Shown here: in pieces, positions 26,932-35,625 of the stretch
Layout of the letters: each line of letters begins with the position of its first letter
Position numbering within the stretch: the stretch's first letter is position 1
DNA from: a bacterium
GTDB taxonomy: Bacteria; Zixibacteria; MSB-5A5; CAIYYT01
DNA: 64,000 nt
Assembly: GCA_016708315.1 (NCBI GenBank)
Contig: JADJGC010000002.1
Location: 310,001 to 374,000, forward strand
Direction: 5' to 3'
Position numbers and translations under genes: made by a program
Notes under the pieces: model-generated
Seen by the model: only the letters and a program-made list of their open reading frames with translations
What the model was told of the DNA's origin: nothing
The model's database searches: none

Positions 26932-27497
26932 AGTTTAAGGAGAGAATGCAGCAATGGGTAGTGCGCGTGAAATCGCGCCAATGCCGCATGGTTGCCTACG
27001 AATTTCCGGGTTCGATTCGCGGATCGAAGCGCATTGTTGTTACTCTTCCGGCCGGCATTCAGACGAACAGCGTATTGCTGAGAATGGTCAGTGAATTGCC
27101 GGTGATTTTTCCATCGAGTGATTTGATGGTAGTTGTGCCCGCCGGTTGCACCGAAGTGGCCCGCAAGACGGGGATGCACGCTATCTCGCCGGATCTGTAT
27201 GCGGCAAACTTGTTCGGATTGCCAAAGCAGGATTTCTTCAAGAAGGTGGCCGATTTTGATTCTTCAGTGTTCATCGATTTCGAGACACATCGGAATATAT
27301 TCAACGCACTGGTGGCAATCAACTCCGGGGCCGGTCTTAGGATCGGATTAGCCGGAGTCTGGGGAGCGCCAATTCACAACTTCGAGATTCGGTCGAGTTT
27401 CCAACATGACGAACTCAAGGTCTATCGCAGTATGATCGATCTGCTGACGTCGATACAATTGACGTCGGTCATGCCTGATTTTCGCGAGACAAATTAA
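26928..27497 (+). CDS. Conserved protein of unknown function between rodZ and smc
   Basis: 189 residues from TTG 26928, overlapping the rodZ stop (TTGA); an alternative ATG at 26946 would be too close to its AAGGAG. No signal peptide or membrane helix. The sequence alternates beta strands and helices: RIVVTLPAGIQTNSVLLRMVSELP, DLMVVVPAGCTEVARKTGMHAISP, then FDSSVFIDFETHRNIFNALVAINSGAGLRIGLAGVWGAPIHNFEIR. The last stretch recalls the 'D...N..AL....GA..RIG' pattern of family 9 glycosyltransferase-like folds and of DUF6913 proteins, but catalytic residues are not identifiable. The overlaps on both sides show it belongs to the operon. Confidence 0.65.
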   Translation: MKFKERMQQWVVRVKSRQCRMVAYEFPGSIRGSKRIVVTLPAGIQTNSVLLRMVSELPVIFPSSDLMVVVPAGCTEVARKTGMHAISPDLYAANLFGLPKQDFFKKVADFDSSVFIDFETHRNIFNALVAINSGAGLRIGLAGVWGAPIHNFEIRSSFQHDELKVYRSMIDLLTSIQLTSVMPDFRETN

Positions 27498-27518
27498 CTT
27501 CGGGGACAGGAGTCAGAC

Positions 27519-30500
27519 TTGTATTTATCGGGTTTAGAAATACTTGGATTTAAATCATTTCCGTTAAAGACGTCGGTTGAGTTCGCAGCGGGTATCACCG
27601 GTGTTGTCGGACCGAATGGTTGTGGCAAGACGAATGTGCTTGATGCTATCCGCTGGGTACTCGGCGAGCAGAGAATTTCGATTCTTCGCGGCGGCAAGAT
27701 GGAAGATGTCATTTTTGCCGGGACGCGCGAAATGAAACCGCTGGGAATGGCGGAAGTCGCGCTGCACATTGTCAATAATCGCGGAGTCCTGCCAACAGAG
27801 TACAACAATCTGACTATTACACGCCGTCTTCACCGTTCAGGTGATTCGGAATATCTTCTCAATAACGTTTCCTGCCGACTCAAAGATATCAATGATCTGT
27901 TTGCCGATACTGGGATGGGCGCACATGCATATTCGGTGATTGAGCTGGATATGGTGGAGGCTATTCTCTCCGACAAGGCCGATCAACGGAGGATGTTGTT
28001 TGAGGAAGCCGCCGGTATCACCAAGTACAAGCATCGCAAGAAAGCGGCATTGCGGAAGTTGGAAGCGACTGAGCAGGATCTTCTTCGGTTACTGGATATT
28101 CTCAGCGAAGTCTCGACGCAGGTCAATAGTCTGAGCCGACAGATGAAGAAGGCCGAGCGATACAAGTATTATGAAGATCGCGTCAAGACTGTCGGACAAG
28201 TAATTCTCAAAGAGAAATATCGCAGACTCCACGGACAACTTCAGAGTGTGCGCGACGAAAAGCGGCTGAGTCAGATAAAGCTGGCAGAGCTGAGCGGCGA
28301 AATCGACCGCTGGGAATTGGCGCGTGAAGACTACGCGGCAAAGAGCCTCGAATTGTCCGAGCAATTGCGCGAGATACGGCAGAAAGTTGAGGAAGTGTCG
28401 TCCAACTGCTACCGCCTCGAGTCAGAGATTTCGGTGACGGAGGAGCGCATTCACTCGGCGGACGTCAGCGAGCAAAATGACCAGCGCGATATTGAGAATC
28501 TCAAGATTAAGATAGAACAATTGGCGCAGGAGAAGGTGAACCTCCTATCAAAGAAGGAATCACTTCAAAGCAGTCTTGCCGAAGCCCACGCCGACTTGCT
28601 AGCGCGCGAGGCGACACTCAACGCAAAGATCGCCGAGTTGGATCAGGCGCGTAATTCCACGCAGAGCCAGCAACGCGACCTATTTGAAATTGAGGGTAAG
28701 AAGAATCTCTCCGAGCAAACGCGGACGCAACTTGGACAGCAAATTGAAGACCTACGGGTGCAAATAGAGAAGATCCGAGAGCGCGAGGCATTGCTTACCA
28801 CCGAGAACGAAGAATGCGTCAGGAAGCTGGCAATTGTCGAAGAGAGACAGCAGAAGAGCCGTGATGAGATAGCGTTCCTTGAAGAAAGCACAACGGCGCT
28901 GAGCACCGAACGCGATGAGACAACAGCTCGATTGGCGGAATTGCAAACGACGCTCAATACGAAGAGTGTGCAGCTTAACACTGTGCAAGCGCAGGCCGAG
29001 CTTCTGTCACGGATGATGGCGCACTACGAAGGATATGGCTCGGGTGTCACCAGCATCTTCTCGAATCGCGAAGAGATTCCAGGCGTGATTGATACTGCGG
29101 CAAATCTGATTCGCGTCCAGCCGGAATACACGGCGGCGATTGAAACGGCCATGGGTGATGCGGCAGAGTACATTGTCGTAGAGGACCGCAAGGCGGCACA
29201 CCAAGCAATAACTCATTTGCGTGCAAACAAGCGTGGACGAGCGACATTTATCATCAAGTCGGAACTTGATAGTTGGTCAAAGGATCATAAGCTGGCACGT
29301 CCGGGCGGTTTCGGCGGCAACTTGGTTCACGCATCCGAAGTGATTTCGGCGGTGCCGGGATATGAGAAGTTGGCTGATCTGCTTCTGGGCGACGTGTTGA
29401 TTGTCAATGAACAGAATTCCGCCGAGAAGTTAATCGAATTGGGGCAGGGCGATTTCCGTGTGGTGACGCTTGACGGTCATTATTATCCAGCGCGTCAGAT
29501 TCATACCGGCGGCGGCGACAAGCAGGTTCCGCTTCTGGGACGCGAGAGCGATCTTACTCGATTGAAAGTTGAGATCGAGGAGTTGACGGGTGTAACGGAA
29601 TCAACGCGTAGTGAAATCGAACGGTGGGGATTACATAAGACTCAGATTGAAAGCAATCTTGCCGATGCCGCTAGACAGGTCTCGCAACTTCGAAACACAG
29701 CGGCGGAACTTCAGATCGAGCAAGCAAGCCACAAGCTACGGGTACAGCAGATCGTGGACTTGCATCGGGAATTCGGCACCGAAACCGAAAGACTGAATGA
29801 AAAGAGCCAAAATCTGAGGAGCCAGCTTGAGGCGCTTGAGGGTGATGTCACGCGGTTAGCGGCTGATTCCGAAGGCAGGTTGATGTCGCTACAGTCGCAA
29901 CAATCCACCGTGGAGACGCTTCAGCACGATGTCAACAGTGCGGCGCAACAAGTCGAGGAATTGCGACTTCGGGGAATTCGTCAGCAGACAGAACTCAACT
30001 CGCTGGAAAACAATCTTCAACGCATTGACGAGTTAACCACGGAGATGCACTCTCAGCGCGAGTATCGGATTCGCACGTGTGAAGCGAGAGTGACTGAGAT
30101 TGCGGGACTAAGAGAACGCATTGCGGATTGCCGCAGACAGCTGGAAGAGAAGGCTGGAGAGCGCGAGTCATTGCGAAGCGAAGAATTGGCGTTGACGTCT
30201 AAGCAAGGCGAACTGAGCGAGAAGCAGTCGGAATTCGACCAGATACTCAAAGCGAATCGCAGACAACGCGAAGAACTGAATAATCAGAATCAGACGCTGT
30301 TGGTGCAGGAGACTGAACTCAACGCACGTCACGAAGATGTAATCGGTCAGTTGCGTGAGCTTTACGATATTGATGTAATCTCAATCGTCATGCCGGAGCC
30401 GCTGGCGGATGAAACGTTCCATGAACTGGAAGCGGAACTTCAGGATTGCCGCAGTAAGCAACAACAGATCGGCATGGTCAACATGCTGGCGCTGGAAGAA

Positions 30501-31343
30501 TATGAGCGTGAGTCGGAACGCGAGCGTTTCTTGCGCGGACAAATCGACGATCTCACCAGAGCCAAAGATGATCTCAAGTCGACGATAACGCGCATCAACA
30601 CGACCGCGCGCAAGATGTTCTCGGAGACTTTCGTTCAAGTGCGCACGAATTTCCAGCAAGTGTTCGCGGAGTTATTCCAGGGCGGCGAAGCAGATTTGCG
30701 TCTTGAGAATGAAGAGGACCCGCTGGAATCGCCGGTGCAAATTTCGGCACGTCCACGCGGCAAGCGGTTTTTGAATATCACGCAGTTGTCGGGCGGCGAA
30801 AAGGCATTGACGGCGATTTCGCTGTTGTTTGCCATCTATCTTGTAAAGCCTTCACCGTTCTGTATTCTTGACGAAGTTGACGCGCCGTTGGATGATGCCA
30901 ACGTAATGCGATTCTTGCGCATGGTGCGGAGTTTCATCGGCAAGACGCAGTTTATCATCATCACTCACAACAAGCGGACGATGGAACAATGCGATCGTCT
31001 TTACGGTGTCACGATGCAACAACCGGGTGTGAGCCAGATTGTATCGGTTGATTTTGAGGGCAAGGGTCGACGCACCGAACTTGAGGTGATGAAGTTCACT
31101 GGACAAGAGGCAAAGTCTGTTGAGCCGGAACCTCAGCCCGAACCAGTGCTCGCAATGACTGCTTTTGATGAAGAGCTTGGCGCAGAATTCGATGAGCCGG
31201 TTGGAAAGAGCGAGAAAGCGATTGAAACGAGACCTGCGGCAGGTGAGTCGACCTTGGGCGGTCCAGAAGATGACGAAGAGTACGATGAAGACGATGACGA
31301 TGAATACGAGGATGATGATGACGATGATGAGGACGATGATTAA
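27519..31343 (+). CDS. smc: Chromosome segregation ATPase SMC with an acidic C-terminal tail
   Basis: 1274 residues; most bacterial SMCs are 1150-1200. The TTG start has CAGGAG six bases upstream. Walker A is GPNGCGKT (31-38). Two long coiled coils flank a hinge at about 504-660 (GYGSGVTSIFSNREEIPGVID...GGNLVHASEVI). The ABC signature LSGGEKALTA is at 1090 and Walker B/D-loop ILDEVDAPLDD follows at about 1117. After the ATPase head there are about 90 extra residues, ending in an almost unbroken Asp/Glu run from about 1249. SMC dimers with ScpAB condense and segregate the chromosome. Its stop overlaps the ftsY ATG by one base. Confidence 0.97.
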   Translation: MYLSGLEILGFKSFPLKTSVEFAAGITGVVGPNGCGKTNVLDAIRWVLGEQRISILRGGKMEDVIFAGTREMKPLGMAEVALHIVNNRGVLPTEYNNLTITRRLHRSGDSEYLLNNVSCRLKDINDLFADTGMGAHAYSVIELDMVEAILSDKADQRRMLFEEAAGITKYKHRKKAALRKLEATEQDLLRLLDILSEVSTQVNSLSRQMKKAERYKYYEDRVKTVGQVILKEKYRRLHGQLQSVRDEKRLSQIKLAELSGEIDRWELAREDYAAKSLELSEQLREIRQKVEEVSSNCYRLESEISVTEERIHSADVSEQNDQRDIENLKIKIEQLAQEKVNLLSKKESLQSSLAEAHADLLAREATLNAKIAELDQARNSTQSQQRDLFEIEGKKNLSEQTRTQLGQQIEDLRVQIEKIREREALLTTENEECVRKLAIVEERQQKSRDEIAFLEESTTALSTERDETTARLAELQTTLNTKSVQLNTVQAQAELLSRMMAHYEGYGSGVTSIFSNREEIPGVIDTAANLIRVQPEYTAAIETAMGDAAEYIVVEDRKAAHQAITHLRANKRGRATFIIKSELDSWSKDHKLARPGGFGGNLVHASEVISAVPGYEKLADLLLGDVLIVNEQNSAEKLIELGQGDFRVVTLDGHYYPARQIHTGGGDKQVPLLGRESDLTRLKVEIEELTGVTESTRSEIERWGLHKTQIESNLADAARQVSQLRNTAAELQIEQASHKLRVQQIVDLHREFGTETERLNEKSQNLRSQLEALEGDVTRLAADSEGRLMSLQSQQSTVETLQHDVNSAAQQVEELRLRGIRQQTELNSLENNLQRIDELTTEMHSQREYRIRTCEARVTEIAGLRERIADCRRQLEEKAGERESLRSEELALTSKQGELSEKQSEFDQILKANRRQREELNNQNQTLLVQETELNARHEDVIGQLRELYDIDVISIVMPEPLADETFHELEAELQDCRSKQQQIGMVNMLALEEYERESERERFLRGQIDDLTRAKDDLKSTITRINTTARKMFSETFVQVRTNFQQVFAELFQGGEADLRLENEEDPLESPVQISARPRGKRFLNITQLSGGEKALTAISLLFAIYLVKPSPFCILDEVDAPLDDANVMRFLRMVRSFIGKTQFIIITHNKRTMEQCDRLYGVTMQQPGVSQIVSVDFEGKGRRTELEVMKFTGQEAKSVEPEPQPEPVLAMTAFDEELGAEFDEPVGKSEKAIETRPAAGESTLGGPEDDEEYDEDDDDEYEDDDDDDEDDD

Positions 31344-32263
31344 TGGGATTCTCGTTTAAGAAGCTCGCCCAGGGGCTTCTCAAGACAAAAGAAAACATCG
31401 TCAGCAAACTCAAGACTGCGGTCGGTCTGCACAAGAAGATCGACGCGGGGTTGTTAGACGAAATCGAAGAAATTCTCATTTCCGCAGATATCAGTGTAGA
31501 AACAACCGGCAAGGTTGTTGACGATCTCAAATCGCGCGTAGCAAAACAGGGCATTGATAATTCCGATGAAGTGTATGGACTTTTGAAAGATTCGCTGACG
31601 GAACTGTTTGCTTTTCAAGATAGCGGGCGTTCGTTCTTTGAAGTGGCGCAGAAGCCTCATGTCATTATGATTGTCGGCGTCAACGGTACCGGCAAGACAA
31701 CATCGATTGCGAAAATCGCGCGCCGATTCATGAATGACGGCAAGAAGGTAACGATGGCGGCGGCAGACACGTTTAGGGCGGCGGCGATCGAGCAACTGAC
31801 GATCTGGGCCGGACGCGTCGGCTGTAACATTGTCAAAGGTCAAGAAGGCGGCGACAGCGCATCGGTGGCATTTGATGCCGTATCAGCGGCGATATCGCGG
31901 GGCGATGACATGGTGATCATTGACACTGCCGGGCGGTTGCACACCAAGTTGAATTTGATGGAAGAGCTTAGCAAGGTGAAGCGGGTCATCAAGAAGGCGA
32001 TGCCCGACGCGCCGCATAAGACGTTACTTGTGATCGACGGGACGACGGGGCAGAATGCGCTCCAGCAGGTGGAAATATTTGATAAGTTGCTTCAGCTCGA
32101 TGGCGTGATCATTACGAAGCTTGACGGGACCGCCAAAGGCGGGGCCGTGTTTTCAATTGTCGACAAGTTCAAACTTCCGGTCGTACTGATCGGAATTGGC
32201 GAGCAAATGGACGATCTCGACGAGTTTAAGCCGCGCGACTTCGTCGAAGCAATGTTTGCATGA
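31343..32263 (+). CDS. ftsY: Signal recognition particle receptor FtsY
   Basis: 306 residues, a short FtsY lacking the acidic A domain. The N domain (about 1-100) is followed by the G domain with GVNGTGKTT (112-120, G1), DTFRAAAIEQL (insertion-box region), IIDTAGRLHTKLNLMEEL (G3) and TKLDGTAKGG (G4/G5 region). It docks ribosome-SRP complexes at the inner membrane. The start overlaps the smc stop (TAATG). The acidic stretch that some FtsY proteins carry at their N-terminus is here found at the end of the preceding SMC instead, which could be coincidence. Confidence 0.97.
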   Translation: MGFSFKKLAQGLLKTKENIVSKLKTAVGLHKKIDAGLLDEIEEILISADISVETTGKVVDDLKSRVAKQGIDNSDEVYGLLKDSLTELFAFQDSGRSFFEVAQKPHVIMIVGVNGTGKTTSIAKIARRFMNDGKKVTMAAADTFRAAAIEQLTIWAGRVGCNIVKGQEGGDSASVAFDAVSAAISRGDDMVIIDTAGRLHTKLNLMEELSKVKRVIKKAMPDAPHKTLLVIDGTTGQNALQQVEIFDKLLQLDGVIITKLDGTAKGGAVFSIVDKFKLPVVLIGIGEQMDDLDEFKPRDFVEAMFA

Positions 32264-32658
32264 TCCAGCGATTTGCTCTCCGAACGACGGCTCGCAATCA
32301 GCTCATCGACATCACCACACAAATTCAAGAGTTCATTAACACCGCAAAATTCCGAGACGGGATCTGCGTGGTCTTCACGCCACATACGACAGCGGCAATA
32401 ACGATCAATGAGAATGCTGATCCATCGGTGAAATCAGATGTCCTGAAAAAGTTGGGTGAGTCATTTCCCAAAGAAGATGGCTACCGCCACGCCGAGGGAA
32501 ATTCAGACTCGCACATTAAGTCGTCGTTAGTTGGTTGTTCGGAAACAATCATCGTGGCGAATGGGGCGTTGGTGCTTGGAACGTGGCAGGGTGTGTACTT
32601 CTGCGAATTTGATGGACCGAGGAGTCGGGAGTTCATAGTCAAGCTGGTGAGCGGCTGA
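32260..32658 (+). CDS. YjbQ/UPF0047 family protein
   Basis: 132 residues, normal for this single-domain family. Signatures include HTTAAITINENADPSVKSD and a later HAEGNSDSHIKSSLVG with conserved histidines, and the C-terminal GTWQGVYFCEFDGPRSR. Members have been described as having thiamine-phosphate synthase-like activity, though the physiological role is not settled. It overlaps the ftsY stop by four bases (ATGA) and its own stop by one base with rlmH. Confidence 0.93.
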   Translation: MIQRFALRTTARNQLIDITTQIQEFINTAKFRDGICVVFTPHTTAAITINENADPSVKSDVLKKLGESFPKEDGYRHAEGNSDSHIKSSLVGCSETIIVANGALVLGTWQGVYFCEFDGPRSREFIVKLVSG

Positions 32659-33125
32659 TGTTGCAGATTGAGATTATCAGTGTTGGTAAGATCAAATTCC
32701 CTTGGATTCAAGAGGGGATTGATCACTATCGAAAGCTATTGTCGAAGTACGCCGAACTAAAACTGACATCTGTCAAGGAAGCGGACAGCGCGACGCAGAC
32801 TCCGGCTCAGGTACTTGAAATTGAAGCTGAGCGGATTAGCAAAGCGATAGCACCGCGAAGCTATGTTCTTTTGCTCGATGTACAGGGGAAGCGATTAAGT
32901 TCGGAGCAGTTCTCTGCACTGATCAGTCATATCAAACAGGGAAGTTCGCATGTACACTTGGTTGTCGGCGGTGCTTTCGGACTGAGTGATGAACTCAAGC
33001 AGCAGTACAAAGACCACATTTCACTTTCGGCGATGACATTTCCGCATGAGCTGACACTCGTCGTACTGCTTGAGCAGTTGTATCGTGCCTGCTCGATTGA
33101 AGCGGGATCGAAGTACCACAAGTAG
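32658..33125 (+). CDS. rlmH: 23S rRNA (pseudouridine-1915-N3)-methyltransferase RlmH
   Basis: 155 residues, the usual size of this SPOUT methyltransferase. The knot region has VHLVVGGAFGLSDELK (SAM-binding GGxxG) and LSAMTFPHELTLVVLLEQLYRA, and the protein ends in the signature Y-H-K. It methylates pseudouridine 1915 in helix 69 of 23S rRNA late in ribosome assembly. It is the last gene of the dtd-rlmH operon and is followed by a strong hairpin terminator. Confidence 0.96.
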   Translation: MLQIEIISVGKIKFPWIQEGIDHYRKLLSKYAELKLTSVKEADSATQTPAQVLEIEAERISKAIAPRSYVLLLDVQGKRLSSEQFSALISHIKQGSSHVHLVVGGAFGLSDELKQQYKDHISLSAMTFPHELTLVVLLEQLYRACSIEAGSKYHK

Positions 33126-33130
33126 ATACA

Positions 33131-33163
33131 AATAAAAGGCCCCACCGCGTTAACGGTGGGGCC
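33131..33163. terminator. Bidirectional terminator between rlmH and the zinc-ribbon/PEGA/TPR gene
   Basis: GGCCCCACCG (33138-33147) pairs perfectly with CGGTGGGGCC (33154-33163), loop CGTTAA. Read leftward it is followed by TTTTATTT, a good U-tract for the minus-strand gene ending at 33199. Rightward the following bases are not T-rich, but the 10-bp GC stem may still stop rlmH transcription. Confidence 0.85.
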
Positions 33164-33198
33164 GAGCCCCGAAACTGGACTAGCCTCTCTTTTCTGTA

Positions 33199-35418
33199 TT
33201 AGTTTCCTGCCAACGCCGTTAATCTCTGCCAACCGGATTGGGTTGACATGCGGGCAAGCTGTGCCGATGTCGCGACTTTACGGAAGGAATCGTACGCCTT
33301 GCGGGCATCACTTTCGTCGCCTTGCGCCAATTCAGTCAGGGCAAGGTAGCCATAGATTTCAGGGGATTCATCGCCGTGTTTGCGAATCTTCTTGAGAATC
33401 TTCTCAGCGTCTTTGTAACGATTGGTGACATAGTATGCCTTGCCGACGTCGAACAGCGCCTGCTGGTCGTCCGGCGTGAAGGAGAGAGCCTTCTGGAGGT
33501 CGGTCAGTCCATTGTCGTAGTCTCCCGCTGAGATTTTAGCCCAGCCGCGAAGGCTGAAGGCGTCAGAAGCATCGGGTTGGAATTCGATGATCTTGTCGTA
33601 ACAGAAGATTGCCTGGCTATACATTGCCGAGTTGATATAGAGGTCAGCGGCAGAGCGATAGTCAGCGCGAGCATTCAAACGCTTGCCGGCCTGAAGATGA
33701 GCTTCTGCACGGCGGAGATATGACTTCACCATTGAAGAGTTCTTTGCCAATGCCAAGGTATAGTAGCCGACAGCTTCGATGTACTTCTGTTCACGGAAAA
33801 GCGATTCGGCTTGATCAAAGAAATCATCTGCGGTGTATTCTACCGGTTTGTCATCAGCGAGTGCGAGCAAATTCGCGGTGAGTTCGGTTGTTTCGCCGCC
33901 AACGATATTGACGACTTGCGCGATCTCTTGATAACCGTCCGCGCGGATGACGAAATTACGGGCTCCCGGTTTGAGACGCTTGAAGGTCTGACTGATTTTG
34001 CCGAGCATCTTTCCGTCGAGAAGGACAGTAGCATCAGGAACATTGCAGTGAATCTTGAGTGTTCCCAATTCGGGCTGTTCTTCGGAAGGAACTGATTCTA
34101 CCGGCGCCGGACGCGACGTTAATGAACTGGTAGTCGACTGCGGGAGAATCGGATTGACACTGCCGTAGACGATATCGCTTTGGTTGTTCTGGATGACGAC
34201 GGGGAAGAAGCGAGCTTCATAGAGACCGCCTTCAACTTTGACATCGTAGCGTCCATCTGGAACGGAGGCGAATTTGAAAACGCCGTGCTCATCTGTGACG
34301 GTCGACGCATTAATCTGCGGAATAGAGACGGAAATCCCGGCAAGGACTTCGCTGGTCTCGGAATTGGTGACAACACCAAAGAGGGTAGCTTTCATCGGAG
34401 CCGGTGCGGTGAGACTCTGAATGATCATTACCGTTACCAGAACGGCGGCGAGAACACCGCCGAGAACCCAACTGCGTCTGTCGATGGCACCCTTGCGAAC
34501 GACATACTCTTGATCGTTGTGAATAAGGCGGTCGCCGGGCAACATACGGACATTATTAGGCAAGGTGAGCTTGTGACCGCGAATCTGGACCACGGGAATG
34601 GTCGGAACGGACAACTCAGGTTCGAGAGCCGCTGTGGCGGATTCAGTTTCAGGTAAAGCCGATGTTGCGATCACTTCGGAATTAGCCTGGAAAGGCTCTT
34701 GCTCGGGCGTGTTTGAACTCGACATCGGGTCCCGGTAGTGCTCGACCGGTTTCACCGGTTCGGGCTGTGGTTCAATATGAAGCGATTTGTTGAGACTCTC
34801 GAGAAGTCGACTTTTTTCGTCAGCGGGCACGGCTGATTCTACAGCTTTGCGTTTTGGCGAGCCCATTGGATTCTTGACTTCCGGCTCCGTGTCGTCGATC
34901 TGGGTCAGTTTTGACTGGATTTCAGAAAGTTTATCGACTGGCTTGACGACCGGTTGCTCAACCGCCTGAACTGGTTCGACTGCCGGTTGTGGACGTGAAA
35001 TCTCGCGCTGAGATTGTTCGCGAAGGAGGTAGTCTGAGGCGGTTTCGATGCCGAGAGATGGGGTGTTTTCGGTATTATCTTCGATGGTCGATTGAGCGTT
35101 TTCGACCGGACCGTCACTGCCGTAGAGACTTAGCAGCTTATCGATACCGCCTTCCTGTGAAGAGGGGCTGAGTCTCTTGAGTTCAGCAGCGGTCTCTTCA
35201 GGATCAGAGACGTCTTCGACGGTAAACTCTTCGCCGGTGGATTCAACCGGCTGCTCGGCCGGTTTGTTTTTGAGACGGATTTTTTCCGTCTTGTTTAGCT
35301 GGGAAGGTTCAGCGATGACTTCGACAGCAACTTTTGCGGAGAGTTCCGCCCCGCAACGTTTGCAGAAAGCTGCGCCGTCAAAATGATTCTCAGAACCGCA
35401 TTTGCTGCACTCGATCAT
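33199..35418 (-). CDS. Zinc-ribbon / membrane / PEGA / TPR envelope protein
   Basis: 739 residues. It begins with a CxxC...CxxC zinc ribbon (Cys 4, 7, 19, 22), then about 280 residues of acidic, Pro/Glu-rich low-complexity sequence, then a membrane segment (about 321-342, SWVLGGVLAAVLVTVMIIQ). On the far side are a carboxypeptidase-regulatory-like Ig fold (LFGVVTNSETSEVLAGISVSIP; GVFKFASVPDGRYDVKVEGG), a PEGA domain (GTLKIHCNVPDATVLLDGKMLGK...KRLKPGARNFVIRADGY) and TPR repeats (AIFCYDKIIEFQPDASDAF; GLTDLQKALSFTPDDQQALFDVGKAYY). The ribbon end would be cytoplasmic and the PEGA/TPR end periplasmic. It may relay envelope state; no enzyme domain is present. Confidence 0.8.
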   Translation of the reverse strand: MIECSKCGSENHFDGAAFCKRCGAELSAKVAVEVIAEPSQLNKTEKIRLKNKPAEQPVESTGEEFTVEDVSDPEETAAELKRLSPSSQEGGIDKLLSLYGSDGPVENAQSTIEDNTENTPSLGIETASDYLLREQSQREISRPQPAVEPVQAVEQPVVKPVDKLSEIQSKLTQIDDTEPEVKNPMGSPKRKAVESAVPADEKSRLLESLNKSLHIEPQPEPVKPVEHYRDPMSSSNTPEQEPFQANSEVIATSALPETESATAALEPELSVPTIPVVQIRGHKLTLPNNVRMLPGDRLIHNDQEYVVRKGAIDRRSWVLGGVLAAVLVTVMIIQSLTAPAPMKATLFGVVTNSETSEVLAGISVSIPQINASTVTDEHGVFKFASVPDGRYDVKVEGGLYEARFFPVVIQNNQSDIVYGSVNPILPQSTTSSLTSRPAPVESVPSEEQPELGTLKIHCNVPDATVLLDGKMLGKISQTFKRLKPGARNFVIRADGYQEIAQVVNIVGGETTELTANLLALADDKPVEYTADDFFDQAESLFREQKYIEAVGYYTLALAKNSSMVKSYLRRAEAHLQAGKRLNARADYRSAADLYINSAMYSQAIFCYDKIIEFQPDASDAFSLRGWAKISAGDYDNGLTDLQKALSFTPDDQQALFDVGKAYYVTNRYKDAEKILKKIRKHGDESPEIYGYLALTELAQGDESDARKAYDSFRKVATSAQLARMSTQSGWQRLTALAGN

Positions 35419-35535
35419 AGTACTCCCGCAAAAATGTTAAAGGATTCGAATCATTGGTTTTATCGTCATATTGGCGGGATAGTTTTAGTCAAATTGAGGG
35501 TTGATTCGTCATATAGACTGTATGAAAATTATCAC

Positions 35536-35564
35536 TTGACACAGTTGCCGACAGCCGATATTCT
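35536..35564 (+). promoter_or_regulatory. Sigma-70 promoter for the lipoprotein gene at 35626
   Basis: TTGACA (35536-35541), 17-base spacer, TATTCT (35559-35564). It lies in the 207-base divergent gap and gives a leader of about 55 bases. Confidence 0.65.
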
Positions 35565-35625
35565 GATGGCTTGGAAATCTGTCGGAAGTTGTTGTTTTTT
35601 ATATGGTTTGGGAGGATGACCCGAA

